A stretch of DNA of 64,000 nucleotides from the NCBI RefSeq assembly GCF_010119195.1, contig NZ_WRXL01000005.1, positions 1 through 64,000 of the forward strand, given 5' to 3'. The notes under the pieces are model-generated. The model saw nothing but the letters and a program-made list of their open reading frames with translations, had not been told where the DNA came from and searched no databases. The position numbers and the translations under genes are program-made. Positions 1-7,661 of the stretch are shown here, in pieces (the stretch's first letter is position 1; each line of letters starts with the position of its first letter). This stretch comes from Haloarcula salina. GTDB taxonomy: Archaea > Halobacteriota > Halobacteria > Halobacteriales > Haloarculaceae.

Positions 1-210
1 ATGTCACAGGAGCTGGCGACGAACGACCAGTTGCTCATGAGTATCGACCCGGACTCCGACATCGAGGAAGAAGACGAGGTCGGGGTCGTCATCGACAGGC
101 GGAACGTCCACCTGTTCGATACGGCGACGGGCGAAGCGCTCGTTCACAACCTTGACCCTGCCGGGGCCAGTGACAGTGTCGCGGGCAGTGAAGCCGAATC
201 CGACGACTAA
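1..210 (+). CDS. C-terminal end of a sugar ABC transporter ATP-binding protein (5' truncated)
   Basis: Only the last 69 residues lie in the window. The frame is open from base 1, so the first ATG is probably internal. The text DEVGVVIDRRNVHLFD followed by TGEALV is typical of the end of the TOBE domain that closes MalK/UgpC/MsmX-type ATPases of haloarchaeal carbohydrate transporters, where it forms a regulatory OB-like fold. The nucleotide-binding domain must lie upstream. The Ser/Asp/Glu-rich tail is ordinary halophilic acidity. The gene is followed after 11 bases by a small membrane protein gene, suggesting one operon. Family assignment rests on this short tail only. Confidence 0.72.
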   Translation: MSQELATNDQLLMSIDPDSDIEEEDEVGVVIDRRNVHLFDTATGEALVHNLDPAGASDSVAGSEAESDD

Positions 211-221
211 GGAAAATCGAC

Positions 222-428
222 ATGAGCACGCACCTGACGGCAACAGTTTACTGGAGCGGGATGCTCGTCCTGTTTTTTTTCTGGGCGTACGGGATCGGCT
301 CGTTCGTGTTGGACCTGAAGAACAAGATCATTCCCGGGCTCATCCAGTATCGGCGCGGCAGACGCGCCGAGAAGGCCGAACAGCAACGCGAAGACGAACG
401 CGAAGAGCGCGAACAGCAACTGTACTAA
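222..428 (+). CDS. Small single-span membrane protein, 68 aa
   Basis: The protein has one hydrophobic segment at about residues 10-30 (Tyr-Trp-rich, including LVLFFFWAYGIG) and then a strongly charged, probably helical tail rich in Arg, Glu and Gln (about residues 45-67). It starts 11 bases after the ABC ATPase stop and is probably co-transcribed with it. Small proteins of this shape occur at the end of haloarchaeal sugar ABC operons. A role as an accessory membrane subunit is only an inference from position. No enzymatic motif is visible. Confidence 0.6.
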   Translation: MSTHLTATVYWSGMLVLFFFWAYGIGSFVLDLKNKIIPGLIQYRRGRRAEKAEQQREDEREEREQQLY

Positions 429-519
429 AAGTTGTCAAATCCATAACACTTCTAGCTTACTTGCGGTCAATACGATTGCATCATTTTACGGGTGATTCAG
501 CTGCGCAACCCGGAAGCAC

Positions 520-999
520 TCACCGTGGATCGTTCACTACAGGTGAATCACTGAACAAACCACGCACCAAGCATCGGGTGACTGATCGCCTCGAGGGACC
601 CGTAGATCGCCCGGTGCACTCGCTGTAGTCGGATTCGTTGGTAACCGTCGATTCGACCGGCAAGACCTGCGTGTCAGGTGCGTCGAGTGGGCTGTCCGAG
701 CCGGTCAGCCACGCGGTGAGGTAGACGACGCAGGCTGCGATGACAGCAATGGGAAGCTGGAGAGTGAAAACGCCGTAAATGAGTGTGATGATGATCGTTG
801 CGCGAGTAGCCGTCTTTCGGTTGGTACCTCCGTAGTACGTGAATATTGCGACGACGAAGGACGCGATCCCAACACCCGTTCCGAGAAGGAGTCGTTGGGT
901 GATAATCACCGAGTAGAGGAACGCAGTGCCACCAAGCAGGACGGATGCTGCTACAATGTGGACACGTTTCAGGGAGGGTATGTCACTAACGTTCTCCAC
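520..999 (-). CDS. Predicted four-span membrane protein, unknown function
   Basis: The 159-residue product has about four hydrophobic segments between residues 12 and 100, the last being LQLPIAVIAACVVYLTAWL. The last 50 residues are polar and look unlike the rest, so the original stop may have been lost or the tail may be non-native. An AT-rich stretch (1000-1149) precedes the ATG. I do not recognise the family. The gene is convergent with the operon end at 1-428 and lies downstream of the cobalt transporter, on the same strand. Confidence 0.5.
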   Translation of the reverse strand: MENVSDIPSLKRVHIVAASVLLGGTAFLYSVIITQRLLLGTGVGIASFVVAIFTYYGGTNRKTATRATIIITLIYGVFTLQLPIAVIAACVVYLTAWLTGSDSPLDAPDTQVLPVESTVTNESDYSECTGRSTGPSRRSVTRCLVRGLFSDSPVVNDPR

Positions 1000-1149
1000 A
1001 ATATATTAAAAAATGCGTGTTCTCAATTTGGATAGAGACTGAATACTGCTAATAAATACGCAAACCTACTGTGTAGCTGATCCAACCGAAATCTCTCTGA
1101 ACGAAGCTGCGGGAAGTGTAGCCGTTTGCATCGAGAACGTCAGTCTCGA

Positions 1150-1356
1150 CTATGTCGTTGATCGTTGAGTTGAGACTAGAGCGGGTCTAACAGAGACGAT
1201 CGGCGAGTCGAGGACTGGTTCGAGTCGGGCCTGCGGGATGTAGTACCAGAAGTCGAATGCCGTTCCCGCGAGATTGATGGCGACGATTACCCACGCATAT
1301 CGCAACGAAACGGTCTTGATCTTCCGAGGAAGGTCCTCAGTCGTGTCCACTGCCAT
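1150..1356 (-). pseudogene. Truncated DUF1405-family membrane protein remnant
   Basis: The first about 50 residues (RYAWVIVAINLAGTAFDFWY, then IPQARLEP) resemble the first transmembrane segment and following loop of haloarchaeal DUF1405 proteins, which as I recall them are roughly 200 residues with several membrane spans. Here the text jumps from LEP to DSPIV, losing the expected Trp-Pro stretch, and ends after 68 residues in a Ser/Thr tail with no further membrane span. I saw no remainder in the 150 bases downstream. The ATG lies inside the end of cbiO (20-base overlap), so the ancestral gene was probably translationally coupled to the cobalt transporter. It could still make a short peptide. 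Confidence 0.5.
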
Positions 1357-2212
1357 CAGGTGAGGGGTTCTGGACGGTTTCCAGGCCGTTGGCCTCTGTG
1401 AGAAGCGACACGAGGTCCGCTTCCGTCACTGGCTGTGCCGTGGCCACAAGCCCCGCATCGCGAGCCACCCGAACTGCACTCGGTGCGTGGAGATTCGCCT
1501 CCGCCAGCAGTGCGTCGTCGTAGAACACCTGCCGGGGCGTCCCGCTTCCGACGACGTTGCCGTCGGCCATCACACAGACGCGGTCCGCGACCGTTGCGGC
1601 AAAGTCGAGGTCGTGCGTCGACAGGACGACGCTGATGCCGTCCTCGTGAATCTGCTCGATCCGGTCGGCGACCAGGTGGGAACGCTCGGGGTCGAGCCCT
1701 GCCAGGGGTTCGTCCAATACGATCACACTCGGTTCGAGGACGAGCACGCCGGCGAGGCCGACGAGACGTTTCTCGCCACCGCTCAGATAGTGCGGAATTC
1801 GGTCTTCGAGGTGACTCGCGTCGACGGTCGCGAGCGCCTTACGAGCGCGTTCTCTCGCTTCGTCACCGGGCACGCCGTAGTTCCGGAGGCCGAACAGCAC
1901 GTCATCGAGGACCGTGGGGGCAACGAGCTGCGTATCGGCGTCCTGGAAGACGAAGCCGACTTCCTTCCGGGCGTGTGCCTTGTTGTCTTCGGTGATCGGT
2001 GTGCCGTCGACGACGAGTTCGCCGTCGTTGGGAACGAGTGTGGCGTTCAGGTGTTCGAGGAGCGTCGACTTCCCGGCGCCGTTGCCACCGACGAGCGCGA
2101 CGACTTCGTCGGGGTAGACCGAGAACTCCACGTCGTGCACGCCGACCGTCCCGTCGGGGTAGGTGTGGGCCTCACACTGGAGATCGACCAGCGGCGAGTG
2201 CGCTCCGCTCAC
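1337..2212 (-). CDS. cbiO: ECF-type cobalt/nickel transporter ATP-binding protein CbiO
   Basis: The 291-residue ATPase energises metal uptake by the CbiMNQO energy-coupling factor transporter. Visible motifs are Walker A GGNGAGKST (about 43-51), Q-loop FVFQDADTQL, signature LSGGEKR, Walker B VIVLDEPLAGLD and the switch histidine in STHDLD. DADTQLVAPTVLDDVLFG is characteristic of the EcfA/CbiO subfamily. The C-terminal about 60 residues form the usual extension. The start overlaps the cbiQ stop by four bases (ATGA), indicating coupled translation. Cobalt versus nickel cannot be told from this subunit. Confidence 0.93.
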   Translation of the reverse strand: MSGAHSPLVDLQCEAHTYPDGTVGVHDVEFSVYPDEVVALVGGNGAGKSTLLEHLNATLVPNDGELVVDGTPITEDNKAHARKEVGFVFQDADTQLVAPTVLDDVLFGLRNYGVPGDEARERARKALATVDASHLEDRIPHYLSGGEKRLVGLAGVLVLEPSVIVLDEPLAGLDPERSHLVADRIEQIHEDGISVVLSTHDLDFAATVADRVCVMADGNVVGSGTPRQVFYDDALLAEANLHAPSAVRVARDAGLVATAQPVTEADLVSLLTEANGLETVQNPSPDGSGHD

Positions 2213-3021
2213 AGTCCCACCCCGTATACCACGACCGCTGCATATCCGACGACGGCGGCGTACGAACCGATCACGACGAATAGTTCGTGGATCGGTGGCC
2301 GAGAGACGTCGCCGTACAGCGTGATATCGCCGTCGTAGCCGCGGGCCTCCATCGACTTGACGAGCCGTTCGGACTGCTCGATCGCAGACAGCATCGTCAT
2401 GCCGAGAATTCTCGCGTACAGTCGCTTATTCGACCAGAACTCCGAGAAGTTCGCTCCGCGGGAGAGCGCGGCTTTCACCAGGTCCTCCAGCGTCTCGATC
2501 ATCACGAACGTGAACCGGTAGGTGAGCAACGCGATCTGGTCGATCGGCCGCGGGAGCAAACGCCCGAGCAGGTACGCGACATCGGTGTATTTCGTCGTCA
2601 TCGACGCCGTCAGGGTGAACGTAACGACGGTGAGTGACCGACAACTGAGCTCCAAGAAGAGCACGAGGCCCGCCCACGTGACGGAGAGTTCACCGAGCGG
2701 TGTCGGAAGTGCGCCACCGATCGGCGTGCCCGGTTCGAGAAACGCCAGCGGCCCGGCAACGGAGACGATGAACAGCATCGGGAGCGAGTACCAGCCGACC
2801 AGCCGTCGATACGGCAGCCCTGCCAGGCCGTAGACGACGAGGACAGCACCGTACAGTCCGGCCAGGAGCGCAAGCCGGTCGAACACCGTGACGGCGAGGA
2901 CGAGCGCCCCGACGACGCCGACTTTCGTCCAGGGATTGACGCGGTGCAACCGTCCGTCTCGCCGCTCGGCGAAGGCTGTGATGAGCCGCGGGTCGGGAAC
3001 GTGGTTCGAGAGTGTCGTCAC
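2209..3021 (-). CDS. cbiQ: ECF transporter transmembrane protein CbiQ
   Basis: CbiQ is the membrane coupling subunit between CbiO and the metal-binding CbiM. I place the start at a GTG at 3021, two bases after the stop of the preceding gene, giving 270 residues beginning VTTLSNHVPDPRL; the open frame runs further upstream but that part is an Arg-rich out-of-frame reading of the neighbour. The protein has about five hydrophobic segments and the family coupling motif region MEARGYDGD near residue 230, matching the Ala-Arg-Gly signature that contacts the ATPase. It sits in the order cbiM, small gene, cbiQ, cbiO. Confidence 0.9.
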   Translation of the reverse strand: MTTLSNHVPDPRLITAFAERRDGRLHRVNPWTKVGVVGALVLAVTVFDRLALLAGLYGAVLVVYGLAGLPYRRLVGWYSLPMLFIVSVAGPLAFLEPGTPIGGALPTPLGELSVTWAGLVLFLELSCRSLTVVTFTLTASMTTKYTDVAYLLGRLLPRPIDQIALLTYRFTFVMIETLEDLVKAALSRGANFSEFWSNKRLYARILGMTMLSAIEQSERLVKSMEARGYDGDITLYGDVSRPPIHELFVVIGSYAAVVGYAAVVVYGVGL

Positions 3022-3023
3022 GG

Positions 3024-3347
3024 TTACCGTGCCGGGCGTTCTCCGTCCTCGAAGCCGCCGTAGCGGTCGACGTAGACGTACAGCCCGATACCGATTACGG
3101 CGAGCAGGAGGACGATCCCGCCGAATTCGAGCAGCAGTCCGCCTTTGCGGATGGGACCAGCAACGACGATACCGCGGCCGAAGTCGACGAGCGCGCCGCC
3201 ACCGTCCTGGACACCACGCTGGAGCGCTTTCGCAGAGCGCTTGGCCCACGGGAGGGCGCCACCGGTCGAGGTGAAGCCCCAGTACCCAGCGGCGAGAAAG
3301 GCCGCGAACAGACCGAGGAGTCCGCCGTACTGCTTCCAGCGCTGCAT
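3024..3347 (-). CDS. Small membrane component between cbiM and cbiQ (CbiN-like)
   Basis: The 107-residue protein has an N-terminal membrane span (about 8-26), an extracytoplasmic loop containing ALPWAKRSAKAL and Gly-rich text, and a second span (about 73-93, GIVLLLAVIGIGLYVYV), ending in an acidic tail. Two spans with an outside loop match the topology and position of CbiN, the accessory subunit needed by CbiM, but sequence resemblance to bacterial CbiN is weak. The start codon overlaps the cbiM stop by one base. It may be a haloarchaeal replacement of CbiN. Confidence 0.72.
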   Translation of the reverse strand: MQRWKQYGGLLGLFAAFLAAGYWGFTSTGGALPWAKRSAKALQRGVQDGGGALVDFGRGIVVAGPIRKGGLLLEFGGIVLLLAVIGIGLYVYVDRYGGFEDGERPAR

Positions 3348-4027
3348 CAGGCGGTCACCCCAGTCGGCTCTTCTTGGGTATCGCGGTCGGCGAGGCCGAC
3401 GAGGTCGGGGCGCACAGAGGCGAGGAACTGGACGATGAACCCCGTCAGGATGCCCTCGATGACGGCGACGCCGAGATTGAGCCCGACGAGACCGGCGACC
3501 GCGATCGTCAGGTCACCGCGAGGGAGCGCGCTCCCGTTCACGCCGCTGATTACGATGATCGCCCCCATCAGGAACGCGCCTGCCGAGAGGCCGAGCGTCG
3601 CCGCGCTCGCGCTGGCCGGGAAGACGTCCCAGTCCAACCCCATCAGGGCCTTGAACGCGTAGTAGGCGACGATGGCTTCGCTCGCGTTGACGAGCGTGTT
3701 CGCACCGAGCAGACCGACCGCACCGTGGCCGAGCGCTGCCGAGAAGATATTCACGACCAGTGCGATGAGCGCTCCGAGCAACGGGCCGGCGAGAATGCCG
3801 ACGAGTCCGGTGAGGTTCATGTGGATGCCGCCCCACACGGGGATGTTCAGCTGGAAGATCGCGAAGCTCGCGGCCGCGCCGATACCCGCGAGCGCGATCT
3901 GGTGCGTCTCGATACCGCCCTTCCGAATGCGTCGGACGACCGCGCTAATCAGCACAGCGCCGAGTACGGTCCAGAGGAGCAGTGCCCACAGGGGGAACGA
4001 CCCTTCTCCGAGGTGAATGTGTGCCAT
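3347..4027 (-). CDS. cbiM: Cobalt/nickel ECF transporter substrate-binding membrane protein CbiM
   Basis: The 226-residue protein has about six to seven membrane spans and the CbiM/NikM landmarks: an N-terminal MAHIH, the WGGIHMNLTG segment with the conserved histidine, and ALGHGAVGLLGANTL. In NikM structures the metal is held by the free N-terminal amine, His2 and a later histidine. Here removal of the initiator Met (expected before Ala) would leave Ala-His, placing a histidine at position 2; this is inference. It is the first gene of a four-gene operon and lies just downstream of a broken NikR-like regulator gene, supporting a nickel or cobalt substrate. Confidence 0.92.
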   Translation of the reverse strand: MAHIHLGEGSFPLWALLLWTVLGAVLISAVVRRIRKGGIETHQIALAGIGAAASFAIFQLNIPVWGGIHMNLTGLVGILAGPLLGALIALVVNIFSAALGHGAVGLLGANTLVNASEAIVAYYAFKALMGLDWDVFPASASAATLGLSAGAFLMGAIIVISGVNGSALPRGDLTIAVAGLVGLNLGVAVIEGILTGFIVQFLASVRPDLVGLADRDTQEEPTGVTA

Positions 4028-4035
4028 GACTGGTT

Positions 4036-4059
4036 TAACAATTTTGTAGAGAGTTATAT
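4036..4059. promoter_or_regulatory. Possible degenerate metal-regulator site upstream of cbiM
   Basis: Nine bases upstream of the cbiM start lies TAACAATT, matching seven of eight bases of the left arm of the perfect inverted repeat at 4626-4649. Eight bases later the right arm (AGTTATAT) is poorly conserved. The AT-rich text here (TTAATATAAC on the minus strand) also supplies a TATA-like element for cbiM. Operator function is inferred only from the shared half-site and the position. Confidence 0.3.
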
Positions 4060-4082
4060 TAAGATTGCTGTATTGAGTTGAG

Positions 4083-4588
4083 TTAGATAATAATATTAGC
4101 GTAGTATATCAATAGAGGTTGACAGCAGGAGAGTCGACTTCCGTCGGCACAAGTGGTTTCGAACTTATCGCTCGCTGATCTGTGGGCGCAAGAGATCGAC
4201 GGGTACGACCGGTATTTCACTGAGAGTGGCTCGTCTGCACCTCGAGCGGTCGCGATAAATCGCCGGGCGTCGTCGTACGCGACTTCGATGACGAACGTCT
4301 CGACACAGTCGGCGTTCCCTTCGAGGCAGTCGTGAGAGTTCGACCGAATCGACGCTTCGAATTCGTGGCGGATGTCCATCATTCGCCGTTCGATCACCGG
4401 TTCGTCGTATCCGAAGACCGCAGTAATCGTCGCCAATACCCGCCGGTCCTCGTAGTCTGTCTCCTGGTACTCTTCGAGCAATGACTGGCACGCTTCAGGG
4501 ATGGCCTCATTCGGCCGCTGTAGCCGTGCTCTTCGGCAAGCGTATCGAGGTCGTCCCGGAGTCGCTCCGTCATCGAGGAGTTCACCAT
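4083..4588 (-). pseudogene. Frameshifted NikR-like ribbon-helix-helix metal regulator
   Basis: Starting at 4588, MVNSSMTERLRDDLDTLAEE then HGYSGR is a ribbon-helix-helix DNA-binding domain. The frame then breaks at about 4511. A shift of one base restores NEAIPEACQSLLEEY, followed by a C-terminal ACT-like domain (VLATITAVFGYDEP, DIRHEFE, a His/Cys cluster SHDCLEGNADC, VETFVIEV), the order seen in NikR. One missing base in AGCGGCCGAATGAG explains the break. Near the end a second shift would give VPVDLLRPQISER with a stop at 4165, a more natural C-terminus than the open frame to 4083. The gene lies just upstream of cbiM on the same strand, so it probably regulated cobalt/nickel uptake. A sequencing error is possible. 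Confidence 0.65.
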
Positions 4589-4625
4589 GGGTATATGTTA
4601 AAAACACTTCGAAGGGTAATAGGAA

Positions 4626-4649
4626 TAACAATCTAGAGAATGATTGTTA
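4626..4649. promoter_or_regulatory. Perfect inverted repeat, candidate operator of the NikR-like regulator
   Basis: Arms TAACAATC and GATTGTTA (8 bases each, no mismatch) flank an 8-base spacer (TAGAGAAT). The element sits 38 bases upstream of the start of the broken NikR-like gene and shares its left half with the sequence upstream of cbiM. Ribbon-helix-helix regulators bind such spaced palindromes. The identity of the binding protein is inference. Confidence 0.45.
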
Positions 4650-4671
4650 ATAACTATGCCACAAGAGAGGG

Positions 4672-5460
4672 TCAGTGACTCGTGTCGGCTGGGCTCCCGA
4701 GTTCCTCCCTAATTCGCGCGACGTGGTCCACGAAGTCACGAGAAGTCCGTTCACGAGGGCGTTCTATGTCGATAGAGAACGTCGACTGCACGGTTCCCGG
4801 GTCTGCTCCCATCACGACCACGCGATCGGCGAGGGTCACCGCCTCGTCGATGTCGTGCGTGACGAACACGACTGTCTGCTCGGTCTGCGTCCAGATGTCG
4901 AGCAGTTCGGCGTGCAATCGGCCGCGCGTCCGGGCGTCGACACTCCCGAACGGCTCGTCCATCAAGAGGATCTCGGGATCGGGGGCGAGCGCGCGAGCGA
5001 TTCCGACGCGCTGTTTCATGCCGCCGGACAGCTCCTTCGGGTACGCGTCTTCGAACCCGTCGAGACCCACCAAGTCGATCAACTCCCGGACTCGCGCTTC
5101 GCAGTCCGGGCAGTCACACGCAGGTCGGTCGAGGCCGAACCGGATATTCCCGCGCACGGTTCGCCACGGGAACAGCGCGTACTCCTGAAAGACCATCCCT
5201 CTGTCCAGCCCAGGACCGGTGACCGGGTCGCCACCGACCAGTATCGACCCACCGTCCGGGTCGTCGAGGCCGGCGATTGCCCGCAACAGCGTCGTCTTCC
5301 CACACCCGGACGGGCCGACGACACAGCAGAATTCACCCTCCGTAACCGAGAGCGAGACGTCTGCGAGCGCTCGGGTCGACTCGTAGGACCTGCTGACGTT
5401 CTGGATAGTGATCTTCGCGCGTGCCTCTCGACTGGTGGACGAGTCCGAACTCAGCGCCAT
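4672..5460 (-). CDS. Nitrate/sulfonate/taurine-family ABC transporter ATP-binding protein
   Basis: The ATPase of a three-gene importer; starting at ATG 5460 it has 262 residues. Motifs are Walker A GPSGCGKTT, Q-loop MVFQEYALFPW, signature LSGGMKQR, Walker B ILLMDEPFGSVD and VTHDIDEA. These place it with SsuB/TauB/NrtD-type ATPases. An unusual Cys triplet, ACDCPDCEA, lies in the helical domain between the Q-loop and signature. The start overlaps the permease stop by ten bases. The frame remains open far upstream, but that part is Arg-rich shadow of the permease. The substrate is not defined by the sequence. Confidence 0.88.
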   Translation of the reverse strand: MALSSDSSTSREARAKITIQNVSRSYESTRALADVSLSVTEGEFCCVVGPSGCGKTTLLRAIAGLDDPDGGSILVGGDPVTGPGLDRGMVFQEYALFPWRTVRGNIRFGLDRPACDCPDCEARVRELIDLVGLDGFEDAYPKELSGGMKQRVGIARALAPDPEILLMDEPFGSVDARTRGRLHAELLDIWTQTEQTVVFVTHDIDEAVTLADRVVVMGADPGTVQSTFSIDIERPRERTSRDFVDHVARIREELGSPADTSH

Positions 5461-6293
5461 GCGAGGACCCTCCCTTCGAGGAGTCGGAACCCGACGTCCA
5501 TACAGAGGAACGCCAGGCTGATCAGGAACATGTAGGCGACGCTGGTCGCCATCGCGAGGTTGTTCGAGGCGTTGATGATCTCGTAACCGACGCCGGGTGC
5601 GCCGAACAGCTCGGCGCCGACGACGATCATCCAGCATCGGCCGATGCTCGTCCGGAACCCTGTCAACACCTGGGGGGCGGCGCTCGGGAGGGCGACGAGC
5701 TTTAGCATCGAGAGGTCGCGCTCCACGCCGAGGGTCGACGCAGCGTCGGTCAGATCGCTGGAGACGCCTTCGACGCCCCCGTACGCGCCGTAGAAGTTGA
5801 TCCAGAACGCGCCGACGAAGACGATGAACGCCGCGCCGGTGTGGTGGATGCCGAACCAGACGATGGCGAAGACGACCCACGCCAGCGGCGGGACCGGTCG
5901 CAACACCCGGACGAGCGGCCGTAGCCAGTCGTCGAGCGAACCGTTCCAGCCCATCGCCAGCCCGAGACTGATGCCACAGCCCGCACCGAGGAGGAGGCCA
6001 GGAACGTAGTGGAACAACGTCTGTGCGAGGTGTGCGAAGCCGGTCGGCAGGACCAGCCTCGAAGCCAAGACGGGGACCGTGATCGCTGTCGAGGTCGCGA
6101 ATAGATCGAGAAACGCGCGTACTGATTCGAGGGGGCCCGGAACCAGATACGACGGATGGGTCGTCATCGCACCAACCCACCAGACGAGGAGGAACACGAG
6201 GAGCCCGCCCAGGCCGCGCAGATACCGCCGTAGGTCCCCTTCGAAGCTTTCGGCGAGTACCGCGCTGGCATTGGTGTCGGTACGCGTACTCAT
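5451..6293 (-). CDS. Nitrate/sulfonate/taurine-family ABC transporter permease
   Basis: The 280-residue protein has about six membrane spans of the BPD_transp_1 fold. The coupling region reads LRPVPPLAWVVFAIVWFG and, further on, ALPSAAPQVLTGFRTSIG, the latter matching the EAA-type loop contacting the ATPase in SsuC/TauC proteins. It overlaps the binding-protein gene upstream by four bases (ATGA) and the ATPase gene downstream by ten, so the three are one translationally coupled operon. As a single permease gene it probably acts as a homodimer. Confidence 0.88.
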   Translation of the reverse strand: MSTRTDTNASAVLAESFEGDLRRYLRGLGGLLVFLLVWWVGAMTTHPSYLVPGPLESVRAFLDLFATSTAITVPVLASRLVLPTGFAHLAQTLFHYVPGLLLGAGCGISLGLAMGWNGSLDDWLRPLVRVLRPVPPLAWVVFAIVWFGIHHTGAAFIVFVGAFWINFYGAYGGVEGVSSDLTDAASTLGVERDLSMLKLVALPSAAPQVLTGFRTSIGRCWMIVVGAELFGAPGVGYEIINASNNLAMATSVAYMFLISLAFLCMDVGFRLLEGRVLAWR

Positions 6294-7315
6294 TCGTGAA
6301 TGGCGTCGTAGGGGTCGAACGCGAAGAGGTCCTCAGTCGCGACCGGTTCTTCGATGTTCCCGACGTTTGCGACGAATTCACCCATCGTCGCGGCCTGGTC
6401 GGTGATCGCGTGCGGGTCCGAGAAGAAATCCGACGCCTGTGAGTCCATGGCCGCCGTCGCGAGGTCCTCGCTCACGCCGGAGCCGATTACGGAGGCAGCG
6501 TGGGCGCCAGCGGCGTCCGGCGAGTCCGCCGTGAATTCGGTCGCCGCTATATGCTGTTCGACCAGCGACTGGGCGACATCGCTATCGGAGAGCACTCGCT
6601 GGTTCGCGAACAGCACCGTGACCGGGTGGTTTTCGAGGATATTTCCGGACCAGGCGAGTTCGCCGAAGCCGTCGTCCTGACCGATGATCGTCGCGAACGG
6701 CTCCTGGATGATCGTCGCGTCGATGTCGCCCGACTGGATCGTCTGGACCGCCTTCGCTGGCGGGACGTTCGACTTGTCGACGACGGACTCCATCTCGCCG
6801 GCGTCGAGACGCTCCTGGATCCAGTATCGGAGGACGATGTCGGGGACGCTCCCGTCGGGCGGGGCCCCGAATCGGACCTTCCGACCCTGCTCTCTCTCGA
6901 AGCGCTCGAACGCGGCTGCCCCGTCCTGTTCGTAGCGGTCGACGAGGTCGGCCGGTCCCACGATCTTGAAGCCATTTCTCGAGTTTGCCGCGAGGATACC
7001 GGCTTCGGTCCCTTTGTCGACGAGAACCATTGCAGGAGAGATGCCGAAGAGCGCAACGTCGACGTCGCCGCTGGCAAAGGCCTTGACGACGCTGGGACCT
7101 GAGCTGAACCGCTCTATCGTGACATCCGCAGGGACGGCCTCGTAGTATCCCTCCTGTAGCATCACGTAGTGTTGCATGTTGGGATAAATCGGGACGTACG
7201 CGACCGTGACGGAATCGAGTGAAGCACCTCCCTGACCGAGGCAGCCAGCGATTCCCGCCGTTGCAATCGTGGTTGCCCCCGTCTGGAGCAGTCTTCGGCG
7301 CGAGGTGTGAATCAT
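6290..7315 (-). CDS. ABC transporter substrate-binding lipoprotein (SsuA/NrtA/TauA family)
   Basis: I choose ATG 7315 (341 aa), which places RRRLLQ, the Tat signal, close to the N-terminus; a 24-base longer reading exists. The lipobox IAGC follows, so the mature protein is lipid-anchored outside the cell. The body is a periplasmic-binding-protein type 2 fold: VAYVPIYPNMQHYVMLQEGY near the N-terminus, SGDVDVALFGISPAMVL, and GDIDATIIQEPFA, patterns of the NMT1/THI5-like and sulfonate/nitrate-binding group. It heads the operon with the permease and ATPase. The ligand is unknown. Confidence 0.86.
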   Translation of the reverse strand: MIHTSRRRLLQTGATTIATAGIAGCLGQGGASLDSVTVAYVPIYPNMQHYVMLQEGYYEAVPADVTIERFSSGPSVVKAFASGDVDVALFGISPAMVLVDKGTEAGILAANSRNGFKIVGPADLVDRYEQDGAAAFERFEREQGRKVRFGAPPDGSVPDIVLRYWIQERLDAGEMESVVDKSNVPPAKAVQTIQSGDIDATIIQEPFATIIGQDDGFGELAWSGNILENHPVTVLFANQRVLSDSDVAQSLVEQHIAATEFTADSPDAAGAHAASVIGSGVSEDLATAAMDSQASDFFSDPHAITDQAATMGEFVANVGNIEEPVATEDLFAFDPYDAIHE

Positions 7316-7642
7316 CAGTGTTACTAATTCTAAAGTCAAATATAATAATAGCTGTGATTTTAGAGTAAATAGTTAATACTAATGGAGTTTGAGAACATAG
7401 AGATTGCTAGACTCGACGTGAGTTCCGCGGGAGGGGCGACACAGCATCAGCAAACGAAGCGAGCGGGCTATACTCATGCGCCGGCGGTATCAGCGTGACC
7501 TATCGTGAGCGTGTCCCTCGTCGCTCGAATGGTGTTGGCGTGCTCGAGCCGACGATTTCGCCCGACGTCGGCGGGTGTCCACGCAGTGAGACGGCGTGCT
7601 GACGGTTTCAGGACTGTCGGAGGTTCAGAACTGTTTTGTATG
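7316..7642. other. Intergenic region without a gene
   Basis: This gap separates the divergent ABC operon and the iron-binding-protein genes. The first about 70 bases are AT-rich and contain TATA-like text for the leftward operon. The remainder is GC-rich without a convincing reading frame. No RNA gene or long repeat was seen. Confidence 0.6.
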
Positions 7643-7658
7643 TTTAGGTAGACCTAAA
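7643..7658. promoter_or_regulatory. DtxR/IdeR-type iron operator 1
   Basis: TTTAGG and CCTAAA flank four bases (TAGA). The site ends four bases before the ATG at 7662 and sits between a TATA-like stretch (about 7634-7646) and the start, where a bound repressor would block transcription. The half-site matches the TTAGG/CCTAA core of DtxR/IdeR operators. Two further copies with the same 4-base spacing lie at 9026 and 11600. Confidence 0.72.
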
Positions 7659-7661
7659 AGT

